A stretch of 5,931 nucleotides of DNA from JADJLQ01 sp964396995 (GCA_964396995.1 CAYNIG010000314.1:1-5931), one strand, 5' to 3'; counted from the stretch's first letter, positions 1 to 5,388 are shown. Numbers and translations: made by a program. The notes: a model not told the origin generated them from the letters alone.

Positions 1-145
1 GCATGAATTTACCATACTTTGGGTGCTTCACTTTTCTGTCTAATGTAACCGTAATGGTTTTATCCATTTTATTACTTTTCACCACACCTACCCTGGTTTT
101 GCGTTTTGCCCTTTTTACGGGTTCGGTTGTTGTATTTTGATCCAT
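1..145 (-). CDS. rpsQ: 30S ribosomal protein S17, 3' end outside window
   Basis: Small-subunit protein S17 binds 16S rRNA early in 30S assembly, in the body of the subunit. Only the first 48 codons are present; the gene runs off the left edge. My translation begins MDQNTTTEPVKRAKRK and continues through TRVGVVKSNKMDKTITV and VKHPKYGKFM. The segments VVKSNKMDKT and KHPKYGK are the conserved S17 core (OB-fold strands 1-2 and the loop after them). The ATG whose A lies at base 145 is the natural start: the next Met is inside the conserved SNKMDKT motif. About ten polar and basic residues precede the conserved core, slightly more than in short S17 versions. It follows rpmC by 40 bases, the usual L29-S17 order, and an A-rich stretch precedes the start. 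The identification is firm; the C-terminal half cannot be judged. Confidence 0.93.
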   Translation of the reverse strand, partial: MDQNTTTEPVKRAKRKTRVGVVKSNKMDKTITVTLDRKVKHPKYGKFM

Positions 146-167
146 TTTACTATTTTTTTAAAAAAAG
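146..167 (-). promoter_or_regulatory. A-rich translation initiation region of rpsQ
   Basis: On the coding strand this reads CC, seven T, seven A, then TAGTAAA and the rpsQ ATG. There is no GGAGG-like sequence. Bacteroidota are known to rely little on Shine-Dalgarno pairing and to favour A-rich upstream regions, so I read the A-run, 6-14 bases before the start, as the initiation determinant. The T7A7 block is also a 14-base perfect palindrome, but an all-AT stem with no loop makes a terminator unlikely. The same AAAAAATAG string precedes rplP and rpsS. Confidence 0.4.
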
Positions 168-185
168 GTAAAGATTGTATAATTT

Positions 186-443
186 TTATTTTGCCCGTCT
201 TGCCCGGATTTTAGTTCGTTTTGCCAATTCTGCTTCGGTCATATTTTTCATGACTCTGCTTCTTGATTCGGTTTCCAATCTGGCGATTTTTTTACGAAGG
301 TCTTTGATAACGGAAGGTTTATCCAAGCCTTTTACTGCATGAGTAAATTTTGCTTTTTGTAATTCCATTTTAGCCTGCACTAACGAATTGGAGATGTCGG
401 TAGCAGACATTGATATTATTTCCTGATGTTTCTTGTTAGCCAT
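186..443 (-). CDS. rpmC: 50S ribosomal protein L29 with basic C-terminal extension
   Basis: L29 is a small two-helix protein beside L23 at the polypeptide exit site of the 50S subunit. The 85-residue product shows the family pattern: an N-terminal helix (about residues 13-33), the turn with HAVKGLDKPS (35-44), and the second helix with IKDLRKKIARLETE (46-59). Most bacterial L29 proteins end soon after this point, at roughly 60-70 residues. Here about 21 further residues (65-85) follow, containing eight Lys or Arg and ending in RARRAK. The start is the only sensible one: the ATG lies 15 bases after the rplP stop, with A-rich sequence (ACGAAGAAAG) before it, and there is no later Met before the conserved core except M12. 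The neighbours rplP and rpsQ are as expected. Identity rests on context and helix motifs; L29 diverges quickly between phyla. Confidence 0.92.
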   Translation of the reverse strand: MANKKHQEIISMSATDISNSLVQAKMELQKAKFTHAVKGLDKPSVIKDLRKKIARLETESRSRVMKNMTEAELAKRTKIRARRAK

Positions 444-458
444 AACTTTCTTCGTTTA

Positions 459-872
459 TTAAATGTCGTGTCTTACCACCACTTTAGTTTTAATAGGTAA
501 TTTTTGAGCAGCCATATTTAAAGCCTTAGTTGCAGCTTCAAGGGTTGTGCCTTCCATTTCAAAAAGAATACGACCAGGCTGCACTAAAGCAACATAATAT
601 TCAACAGCTCCTTTTCCTTTACCCATACGTACCTCAGCAGGTTTGTGAGTAATTGGTTTGTCAGGGAATATTCTGATCCACACCTGGCCCTCCCGCTTAG
701 TTTCACGAGTCATGGCAATCCGGGCAGCTTCTAACTGTCTGTTGGTAATACGACCTAACTCCATGGATTTCAATCCATAAGATCCAAATGAGAGAGTACT
801 TCCTTTTACAGCTATACCCGTGTTTCTACCTTTCTGCTGTTTGCGATATTTCTGTCTTTTTGGCTGTAACAT
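459..872 (-). CDS. rplP: 50S ribosomal protein L16
   Basis: L16 sits in the 50S subunit between the peptidyl transferase centre and the central protuberance, where it contacts A-site tRNA elbows and helps late 50S maturation. The 137-residue length is standard for the bacterial protein. Visible hallmarks are the basic N-terminus MLQPKRQKYRK, SFGSYGLKSME (28-38), and the highly conserved block WIRIFPDKPITHKP (65-78) followed by VRMGKGKG (81-88). R82 aligns with the arginine that is hydroxylated in E. coli L16; whether that occurs here is unknown. The VEYYVALVQPGRILFEM strand region (90-106) is also typical. The gene follows rpsC after 47 bases and precedes rpmC by 15, in the standard S3-L16-L29 order. 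No frameshift or missing segment is seen. Confidence 0.98.
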   Translation of the reverse strand: MLQPKRQKYRKQQKGRNTGIAVKGSTLSFGSYGLKSMELGRITNRQLEAARIAMTRETKREGQVWIRIFPDKPITHKPAEVRMGKGKGAVEYYVALVQPGRILFEMEGTTLEAATKALNMAAQKLPIKTKVVVRHDI

Positions 873-890
873 GGCCTATTTTTTAAAAAA
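873..890 (-). promoter_or_regulatory. A-rich translation initiation region of rplP
   Basis: On the coding strand this is six T, six A, then TAGGCC and the rplP ATG, so the AAAAAATAG string ends three bases before the start codon. It closely copies the layout in front of rpsQ (T7A7 then TAG). No Shine-Dalgarno sequence is present. I interpret it as an A-rich initiation signal of the Bacteroidota kind; the T6A6 palindrome itself may be incidental. Confidence 0.4.
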
Positions 891-919
891 GTTTTGCAAA
901 ATTACGCTAATATATTTAA

Positions 920-1753
920 TCAATCCTGGTTATTATTTCTTGGGGCACGGCCGGTATTTCTACCGCCCCGATCACCACCTCGGCCTCCTCGGTCACCACC
1001 TCTGCCGCCACGATCATCTCTGCCACGACCTCCTCGGCCTCTTCCACCTCTATCGTCTCTTCTGTCGTTTCTATCACCACCACCCGTTTCTTTTTTCACT
1101 AATCCAATATTTGGAGAAAGATCTCTTTTAGTCAGTACCTCCCCTTTACAAATCCAGGTTTTAATGCCGATTTTACCATATACTGTCTGAGCCTCTGCTA
1201 ACGCATAATCGATGTCTGCTCTGAACGTGTGTAACGGAGTACGACCTTCTTTATACTCTTCAGATCTGGCCATCTCAGCTCCATTTAACCGGCCAGATAT
1301 TCTTATTTTGATTCCTTCGGCTCCTGCCCTCATGGTAGACTGGATCGAGGATTTAATTGCACGACGATAATTTACTCTGGATTCTATTTGTTTGGCGATG
1401 GATTCACCTACAATAGTAGCTTCCAGCTCAGGCTTTCTGATCTCCATTATATTTATCTGCACATCAGATCCAGCCAATTTTTTCAATTCCTCCCTGATTT
1501 TATCAACCTCGGTGCCCCCTTTTCCAATGATGATACCTGGTCTGGAGGTATGGATAGTAAGAGTGATTCGCTTAAGTGTTCGTTCGATCACAATTTTGGC
1601 GACACCACCTTTTTCAATACGAGCAAAGAGGTATCTTCTGATTTGTTCATCTTCCACGACTTTTTTAGCCATGTTTTTACCACCGAACCAATTAGAATCC
1701 CATCCTCTGATGATTCCTAACCTACTTCCTATTGGATTAACTTTCTGACCCAT
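920..1753 (-). CDS. rpsC: 30S ribosomal protein S3 with RGG-repeat tail
   Basis: S3 lies on the solvent side of the 30S head at the mRNA entry channel, where it takes part in mRNA unwinding. The product has 277 residues. It begins MGQKVNPIGSRLGIIRGWDSN, the usual bacterial S3 start. The KH domain follows, with the GxxG loop as GKGG at 77-80, and then the C-terminal S3 domain with YRRAIKSS (129-136), GRLNGAEMARSE (154-165) and GRTPLHTFRADIDY (170-183). The universal fold ends around VLTKRDLSPN (206-215). Residues 224-277 form an added low-complexity tail of Gly, Arg and Asp with repeated RGG motifs, ending NNNQD. Common bacterial S3 proteins are about 210-240 residues, so the tail explains the extra length. 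The tail is in frame with no sign of a shift. rplV ends 18 bases upstream. Confidence 0.98.
   Translation of the reverse strand: MGQKVNPIGSRLGIIRGWDSNWFGGKNMAKKVVEDEQIRRYLFARIEKGGVAKIVIERTLKRITLTIHTSRPGIIIGKGGTEVDKIREELKKLAGSDVQINIMEIRKPELEATIVGESIAKQIESRVNYRRAIKSSIQSTMRAGAEGIKIRISGRLNGAEMARSEEYKEGRTPLHTFRADIDYALAEAQTVYGKIGIKTWICKGEVLTKRDLSPNIGLVKKETGGGDRNDRRDDRGGRGRGGRGRDDRGGRGGDRGGRGGDRGGRNTGRAPRNNNQD
971..1012 (-). repeat. Two 21-base tandem units encoding RGGRGGD in the S3 tail
   Basis: Residues 248-254 and 255-261 of S3 are both RGGRGGD, followed by a partial third copy RGGR. At DNA level the two units match at 17 of 21 positions, and all four differences are synonymous (CGT/CGA, GGC/GGA, AGA/CGA, GAC/GAT). 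The protein repeat is thus exact while the DNA repeat has drifted. This suggests selection on the protein sequence rather than very recent slippage. Confidence 0.85.
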
Positions 1754-1771
1754 GCAGTTTAATATTATGGT

Positions 1772-2167
1772 TTATTGATTTGATTGATTTTCTTCTGAAA
1801 CAACTTCTTCGGCTGGCAGAGGCACATTATTAGTAACTACCAGTGTCAGATGATTGGATCTTTTTCTGATACGATGCGCTCTACCGTGAGGAGCCGGTTG
1901 AAATCTTTTCAATACCGGTCCGCCGCCGACAAAGGCTTTACTGACTACTAAATCATAGGCATCGGTGTTGCCCGCCTGAGAACTTTTAATCTCCCAGTTT
2001 GCCACAGCGGAGATCAACGCTTTTTCTACCCAATATGCAGAATCTTTTCTGGTAAACTTGAGTATGTTCAAGGCATCTACTACTTTTTTACCCCTGATAT
2101 TGTCTACGACTAAGCGGATTTTCCTTGCCGATCCATGACCATTTCTTAGATGAGCTACTGCTTCCAT
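1772..2167 (-). CDS. rplV: 50S ribosomal protein L22
   Basis: L22 is a 23S rRNA-binding protein whose long beta-hairpin lines the nascent peptide exit tunnel; hairpin changes affect macrolide sensitivity in other bacteria. The 131-residue product has the conserved N-terminal stretch SARKIRLVVDNIRGK (13-27), DALNILKF (31-38) and the helix AYWVEKALISAVANWE (44-59). The tunnel hairpin, about residues 78-108, includes GGGPVLKRFQPAPHGRAHRI and RSNHLTLV. No hairpin deletion or insertion is obvious. After residue 112 there is a short acidic, glutamine-rich tail (AEEVVSEENQSNQ) that I would expect to be exposed. The start follows AAAAAGACAAAA, and the gap from rpsS is 34 bases. The S19-L22-S3 order is standard. 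Confidence 0.97.
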   Translation of the reverse strand: MEAVAHLRNGHGSARKIRLVVDNIRGKKVVDALNILKFTRKDSAYWVEKALISAVANWEIKSSQAGNTDAYDLVVSKAFVGGGPVLKRFQPAPHGRAHRIRKRSNHLTLVVTNNVPLPAEEVVSEENQSNQ

Positions 2168-2201
2168 TTTTTGTCTTTTTACTTAATTTAATTAATCAAG
2201 T

Positions 2202-2483
2202 TTATTTTTTTGGTTCCTCTTTTCTATTGCCAGAGTGGCCTCTGAAAGTTCTGGTTGGTGAAAATTCTCCAAGCTTGTGACCTACCATGTTTTCAGTTAC
2301 GTACACCGGTATAAATGTCTTTCCATTATGAACGGCTAATGTTTCGCCTACCATTTCCGGTATAATCATAGAAGCCCGGGACCAGGTTTTGATCACGGTC
2401 TTCTTATTTGATTGTTTATTCACTTGTACTTTTTTAAGTAGTTTGTGAAATACATAAGGTCCTTTTTTTATCGATCTTGCCAT
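2202..2483 (-). CDS. rpsS: 30S ribosomal protein S19
   Basis: S19 is a 30S head protein that pairs with S13 and touches the A-site tRNA and the intersubunit bridge. The 93-residue length is typical. The sequence starts MARSIKKGPYVFHKLLKKV, the standard S19 opening. It continues through KTWSRASMIIPEMVG (32-46), LAVHNGKTFIPVYVTENMVGH (49-69) and LGEFSPTRTFRGHSG (71-85), all highly conserved family blocks, and ends in a lysine-rich tail. It follows rplB after only 13 bases. The A-rich stretch AAAAAATAGAAAGTC, overlapping the rplB stop, precedes its ATG, so translation of the two genes may be coupled. Confidence 0.98.
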   Translation of the reverse strand: MARSIKKGPYVFHKLLKKVQVNKQSNKKTVIKTWSRASMIIPEMVGETLAVHNGKTFIPVYVTENMVGHKLGEFSPTRTFRGHSGNRKEEPKK

Positions 2484-2500
2484 GACTTTCTATTTTTTAG
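2484..2500 (-). promoter_or_regulatory. A-rich initiation region of rpsS overlapping the rplB stop
   Basis: On the coding strand this reads CTAAAAAATAGAAAGTC, directly followed by the rpsS ATG. The TAA stop of rplB is inside it. The AAAAAATAG string is shared with the upstream regions of rplP and rpsQ and here ends six bases before the start. The nearby GAAAG is at most a weak ribosome-binding sequence. Confidence 0.35.
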
Positions 2501-3336
2501 CCATTATTTTTTTTAGCATTTCTATGAGATATAATCAGCTTTTCTGATCCTTTGGTCTTGCTTCTTGTCTTAAAACCTTTCGCTTTTACAGATGTACGTG
2601 ATCTTGGATGACCTCCTGAAGCGCGACCTTCACCTCCTCCCATTGGGTGGTCCACCGGATTCATTGCAACACCTCTGTTTCTCGGACGAATACCTCTGTG
2701 CCGGCTACGACCTGCTTTACCCAGAATCTGAAGACCGTGATCAGGGTTGGAAGTGGTACCAATGGTGGCTCTGCATTGCAACAGTATTCTTCTTACTTCT
2801 CCTGAAGGCATTTTCACTACACCGTATCTGTCTTCCTTACCGGTAAGTTCAGCATAGGTGCCTGCACTTCTTGCCAGGGCTGCACCTTGCTGAGGATGCA
2901 ATTCTATTGCATGAATGGAGGTACCCAGTGGAATGTCTTTAAGATACATCGTGTTGCCAACTTCAGGCAGTGCATCTTTACCACTATTTAGTTTTTGCCC
3001 CACTTTCAGTCCGTTAGGAGCAATGATATATCTTTTTTCGCCATCGGTATAATGCAATAAGGCGATATAAGCTGTTCTGTTTGGATCATATTCGATAGAG
3101 TGGACCACCGCAGGGATACCATCTTTATCTCTTTTAAAATCGATCACCCGGTATTGTCTTTTTTCTCCTCCACCTCTGTATCTCATGGTCATACGACCCT
3201 GATTGTTACGACCAGCTACATCGTGAATTGGTTTTAATAAACTCTTCTCAGGAGTATCCTTTGTGATCTCCGTGAAAGTATTGGCAATCCTGAAGCGGGT
3301 ACCGGGCGTGACTGGTTTAAATTTTCTTACTGGCAT
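2497..3336 (-). CDS. rplB: 50S ribosomal protein L2
   Basis: L2 is one of the core 23S rRNA-binding proteins near the peptidyl transferase centre; it is needed for subunit association and peptide bond formation. The 279-residue product has the usual layout. The N-terminal region MPVRKFKPVTPGTRF is followed by the OB-fold part with GGGEKRQYRVIDFKRDKDG (55-73), the SH3-like part with GTYAELTGKED (159-169), and the C-terminal rRNA-contacting stretch with GKAGRSRHRGIRPRNRG (206-222). The loop MNPVDHPMGGGEGR (225-238) holds H230, which aligns with the functionally important His229 of E. coli. The Met in HPMGGGEG replaces the second His of many bacterial sequences; as far as I recall this is common in Bacteroidota. 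The gene lies 15 bases after rplW. No truncation is seen. Confidence 0.98.
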   Translation of the reverse strand: MPVRKFKPVTPGTRFRIANTFTEITKDTPEKSLLKPIHDVAGRNNQGRMTMRYRGGGEKRQYRVIDFKRDKDGIPAVVHSIEYDPNRTAYIALLHYTDGEKRYIIAPNGLKVGQKLNSGKDALPEVGNTMYLKDIPLGTSIHAIELHPQQGAALARSAGTYAELTGKEDRYGVVKMPSGEVRRILLQCRATIGTTSNPDHGLQILGKAGRSRHRGIRPRNRGVAMNPVDHPMGGGEGRASGGHPRSRTSVKAKGFKTRSKTKGSEKLIISHRNAKKNNG

Positions 3337-3351
3337 TTCTTAATCATTTAA

Positions 3352-3648
3352 TTAGATTTCACCATAAATATTTATGCTATCTCCTTCGATTAGAGTCACG
3401 ATAGCTTTTTTGTAAGCAGGTTTTATACCTACTGTAACTTTACGTTTGGTAGATCTTGACTTACGCTTGGAAGGATTGATCAATGTATTTACATCCTGAA
3501 CATTCACTCCATAATGTTTTTCCACTGCTTTCTGTATCTCCACTTTATTAGCATCTTTGTTTACCAGAAAAGTGTAACGCGGAAGGCTTCCGCCAATTTT
3601 TTCTGCTTTTTCAGAAATTACAGGTTTGATTAATATTTTCTTTTCCAT
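3352..3648 (-). CDS. rplW: 50S ribosomal protein L23
   Basis: L23 lies at the exit-tunnel rim, next to L29, and is the docking site for trigger factor and the signal recognition particle. The 98-residue product is of normal length. It shows the family opening LIKPVISEKAEKI (6-18), then YTFLVNKDANKVEIQKAVEKHYGVNVQDVNT (25-55), where the ANK and IKxAVE-like helix is characteristic. A basic loop NPSKRKSRSTKRK (58-70) inserts into 23S rRNA, and the last strand is KKAIVTLIEGDSI (80-92). The rplD stop is eight bases upstream, which suggests translational coupling. No SD-like sequence precedes the ATG. Confidence 0.96.
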   Translation of the reverse strand: MEKKILIKPVISEKAEKIGGSLPRYTFLVNKDANKVEIQKAVEKHYGVNVQDVNTLINPSKRKSRSTKRKVTVGIKPAYKKAIVTLIEGDSINIYGEI

Positions 3649-3656
3649 GATACTAA

Positions 3657-4286
3657 TTATTTTGAAAGAGTTTCATTCAACTTTGCTATTGCACTTTCTG
3701 CTAGCACCAATATGTTTGAATTTAATATGGAATAGGTATTTATATCCTGTGCGTGAACCAAATTCGCTTTAGGCACGTTTCTGCCGGATAAGTAAAGATT
3801 TTTGTCGTAATCGGCAGTAACCAATAACGTTTTCTTACCTGTAAGCTTTAAATTTTTGATTACTTCAGTAAAGCTTTTGGTTTTCGGTTTGTCAAAAGAA
3901 AAATCCTCAATTACCACCACTTTACCCTGAATTGCTTTATCAGAAAGGGCAGATTTTCGGGCCAGAACTTTTACCTTCTTGTTTACTTTTTCACTATAAT
4001 CCCGTGGGTTGGGGCCAAATACGGTACCTCCACCTCTGAATACAGGAGATTTAATATCCCCTTTACGTGACCCACCTGTGCCTTTTTGTTTATGTAGTTT
4101 GCGGGTGGATCCTGAGATCATGTTTCTTTCTTTAGTTTCAGCCGTACCTTGCCTTTGATTAGCCAAATATGCTTTTACATCAAGATAAACAGCATGCTGA
4201 TTTGGTTCGATGCCAAATATGTCCCCGGGAAGTTCTACAGACCTACCAGTTTCAGAACCTGAAGTATTTAAAATAGCTACTTTCAT
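3657..4286 (-). CDS. rplD: 50S ribosomal protein L4
   Basis: L4 binds 23S rRNA domain I early in 50S assembly and sends a long loop into the exit tunnel next to that of L22. In E. coli it also represses the S10 operon; nothing here shows whether that holds in this organism. The product has 209 residues. The extended loop, about residues 45-100, is clear: RQGTAETKERNMISGS, then STRKLHKQKGTGGSRKGD (60-77), and SPVFRGGGTVFGPNPRDYS (80-98). These are the most conserved L4 segments, and KSALSDKA (111-118) follows. The start ATG is three bases after the rplC stop (TAA ACC ATG on the coding strand), the tightest junction in the window, so coupling to L3 translation is likely. Confidence 0.98.
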   Translation of the reverse strand: MKVAILNTSGSETGRSVELPGDIFGIEPNQHAVYLDVKAYLANQRQGTAETKERNMISGSTRKLHKQKGTGGSRKGDIKSPVFRGGGTVFGPNPRDYSEKVNKKVKVLARKSALSDKAIQGKVVVIEDFSFDKPKTKSFTEVIKNLKLTGKKTLLVTADYDKNLYLSGRNVPKANLVHAQDINTYSILNSNILVLAESAIAKLNETLSK

Positions 4287-4289
4287 GGT

Positions 4290-4913
4290 TTATTTTTTTT
4301 CAATTATTACGAATGATCCTGTATGACCAGGAATAGCTCCCTGCACTACCAATAAATTTTTATCACTAAAAACCTTAATTACTTTAAGATTTTTCATTTT
4401 AACTCTGACTCCCCCGGTACGACCAGCCATCCTGATGCCTTTGAATACTTTTGAAGGAAATGAGGAAGATCCTACTGAACCCGGAGCACGTTGTCGATCA
4501 TGTTGACCGTGGGTAAGTTCGCCTACACCACCAAAGCCATGTCTTTTTACTACGCCCTGAAAACCTTTACCTTTTGAGGTGCCTACAGCGTGCACTACAT
4601 CGCCTGGTTTGAAGACTTCGTCAACGGTAATCTTCTCACCGATGCTTTTTTGAAGAGTTGAATTTCTAAACTCAGCAATTTTCCTCTTTGGAGAAGTGTT
4701 TGCTTTGCTAAAATGTCCTTTTAACTGAGCTGTGGTATTCTTTTCTTTAGCTTCACCAAAACCCAATTGCAAGGCAGTATAGCCATCTGAGTCGTCTGTC
4801 TTCACCTGTGTCACTACATTAGGACCAGCTTCGATAACAGTACAGGCAACGTATTTACCCTTATCATCATAGATACTGGTCATGCCTACTTTTTTACCTA
4901 TCAATCCGTTCAC
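4290..4913 (-). CDS. rplC: 50S ribosomal protein L3, GTG start
   Basis: L3 binds both ends of 23S rRNA and sends a loop towards the peptidyl transferase centre. The 207 residues open with (GTG)NGLIGKKVGMTSIY, the standard L3 N-terminus. The GTG start is required: a TGA stop lies in frame six bases upstream, and the next ATG is codon 11, inside the conserved GKKVGMT motif. Further hallmarks are GDVVHAVGTSKGKGFQGVVKR near the middle, then GELTHGQHDRQRAPGSVG, FPSKVFKGIRMAGR and GGVRVK in the central loop. The glutamine that PrmB methylates in E. coli L3 appears replaced by serine (GSVGSSSFP), as in many bacteria outside the Gammaproteobacteria. A 132-base AT-rich gap separates it from rpsJ, whereas the next gene, rplD, follows after three bases. 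Confidence 0.98.
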   Translation of the reverse strand: MNGLIGKKVGMTSIYDDKGKYVACTVIEAGPNVVTQVKTDDSDGYTALQLGFGEAKEKNTTAQLKGHFSKANTSPKRKIAEFRNSTLQKSIGEKITVDEVFKPGDVVHAVGTSKGKGFQGVVKRHGFGGVGELTHGQHDRQRAPGSVGSSSFPSKVFKGIRMAGRTGGVRVKMKNLKVIKVFSDKNLLVVQGAIPGHTGSFVIIEKK

Positions 4914-4961
4914 TTTTCAGTGTTTTTAAATTATTTAGATAATATGCCATTGAACGCTGAA

Positions 4962-4979
4962 TACAGAAATTAGACTGTA
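4962..4979 (-). promoter_or_regulatory. Short inverted repeat in the rplC leader
   Basis: On the coding strand TACAG and CTGTA flank an eight-base loop, TCTAATTT. A five-pair stem is weak and could arise by chance in AT-rich DNA. It is listed because it shares TCTAAT with the stronger palindrome 40 bases upstream and lies about 50 bases before the rplC start. Confidence 0.25.
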
Positions 4980-5018
4980 CACTTAATTCAAGGACATTAA
5001 TTTTATTTATAATATCCT

Positions 5019-5036
5019 TCTAATCAATTGATTAGA
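5019..5036. repeat. 18-base perfect palindrome after the rpsJ stop
   Basis: The sequence TCTAATCAATTGATTAGA is its own reverse complement, with no mismatch. It begins nine bases after the rpsJ stop codon. As RNA it could form a seven-pair stem with an AAUU loop. The stem has only two G-C pairs and no U-run follows it, so it does not look like an intrinsic terminator. It could instead be a dimeric protein binding site, an RNA processing site, or chance. Confidence 0.6.
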
Positions 5037-5045
5037 CCCACACTA

Positions 5046-5354
5046 TCAGGTAAGTTTTACCTGGATATCTACACCCGATGGGAGCTCTAGTTTTGATAGC
5101 GCATCCACCGTCTTTTGTGTAGGTGTATAGATTTCGATTAGGCGCTTATGGGTCCGAAGTTGAAACTGCTCCCGAGCTTTTTTGTTTACGTGTGGCGATC
5201 GCAACACAGTGTAAACTTCTCTCTCAGAGGGCAGCGGAATCGGACCGGTAACCACAGCGCCGCTGTTGCGGACCGTCTTTACGATCTTCTCCGTAGACTT
5301 ATCTACCAAATTGTGGTCGTAAGAGCGGAGTTTGATTCTAATCTTTTGATTCAT
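5046..5354 (-). CDS. rpsJ: 30S ribosomal protein S10
   Basis: S10 is a 30S head protein and, with NusB, takes part in rRNA transcription antitermination. The 102-residue product is of normal length. It contains IRIKLRSYDHNLVDKSTEKI (5-24), TGPIPLPSEREVYTVLRSPHV (36-56), KKAREQFQLRTHKRLIEIY (58-76) and KTVDALSKLELPSGVDIQVKL (81-101), all matching the family core. The ATG is preceded by AGGGAA, the nearest thing to a Shine-Dalgarno sequence in the window, but it is very close to the start. The gene lies 34 bases after fusA. Its codon use differs from its neighbours: among eight Arg codons there are three CGC and two CGG (none of either in rplC), it has three CTA leucines, and Glu is mostly GAG. 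GC is about 47% by my count. It ends with TGA. Confidence 0.98.
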   Translation of the reverse strand: MNQKIRIKLRSYDHNLVDKSTEKIVKTVRNSGAVVTGPIPLPSEREVYTVLRSPHVNKKAREQFQLRTHKRLIEIYTPTQKTVDALSKLELPSGVDIQVKLT

Positions 5355-5388
5355 TTCCCTGATATATTTTTTTTACAATTTTACATTT

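Larger units (their letters stand above)
4914..5045 (-). other. AT-rich rpsJ-rplC intergenic region, possible leader or control region
   Basis: This is the only long gap in the window. By my count 34 of 132 bases are G or C (about 26%), against roughly 40% or more in the genes around it. It contains an 18-base perfect palindrome and a 5-base-stem inverted repeat, both described separately, and an A-rich run (TTTAAAAACACTGAAAA) just before the GTG of rplC. The string GTCTAAT occurs twice on the coding strand, once in the palindrome and once in the loop of the second repeat. I find no open reading frame in it, and no good match to the Bacteroidota promoter pattern (TTTG and TAnnTTTG at proper spacing). 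It could be a regulatory leader for rplC onward, or simply untranslated spacer. Confidence 0.45.

Noticed and set aside
153..166. T7A7 palindrome before rpsQ (and T6A6 before rplP) as an intrinsic terminator.
   Set aside because: No G-C pairs and no loop; the sites lie inside a ribosomal operon just before start codons, so an initiation role is more plausible.
820..1190. Two plus-strand open frames, one rich in PPR/PPL-type proline repeats.
   Set aside because: They are the antisense of the Gly/Arg-rich S3 tail and of the rplP start; GGN and CGN codons read backwards give proline-rich strings. No initiation region or family resemblance.
1388..1748. Overlapping plus-strand open frames of about 110-118 codons.
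   Set aside because: Both lie fully inside rpsC on the opposite strand, and the S3 protein is clearly conserved.
2173..2196. AT-rich inverted repeat TTAATTTAATTAA between rpsS and rplV.
   Set aside because: Only six A-T pairs around a single base; expected by chance in such composition.
2630..2670. L2 loop reads HPMGGGEG instead of HPHGGGEG near the catalytic centre.
   Set aside because: The key His (H230) is present, and the Met variant is, as far as I recall, normal in Bacteroidota.
2592..2846. Plus-strand open frame of 84 codons.
   Set aside because: Antisense shadow of the highly conserved C-terminal part of rplB.
4950..5000. Possible promoter for rplC: TTG, then TAATTT on the minus strand.
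   Set aside because: The spacing (16 bases from TTG to TAATTT, or 13 from TTGAAT) and the incomplete -7 box (TAATTTCT instead of TAnnTTTG) do not fit the Bacteroidota pattern; such matches are expected in AT-rich DNA.
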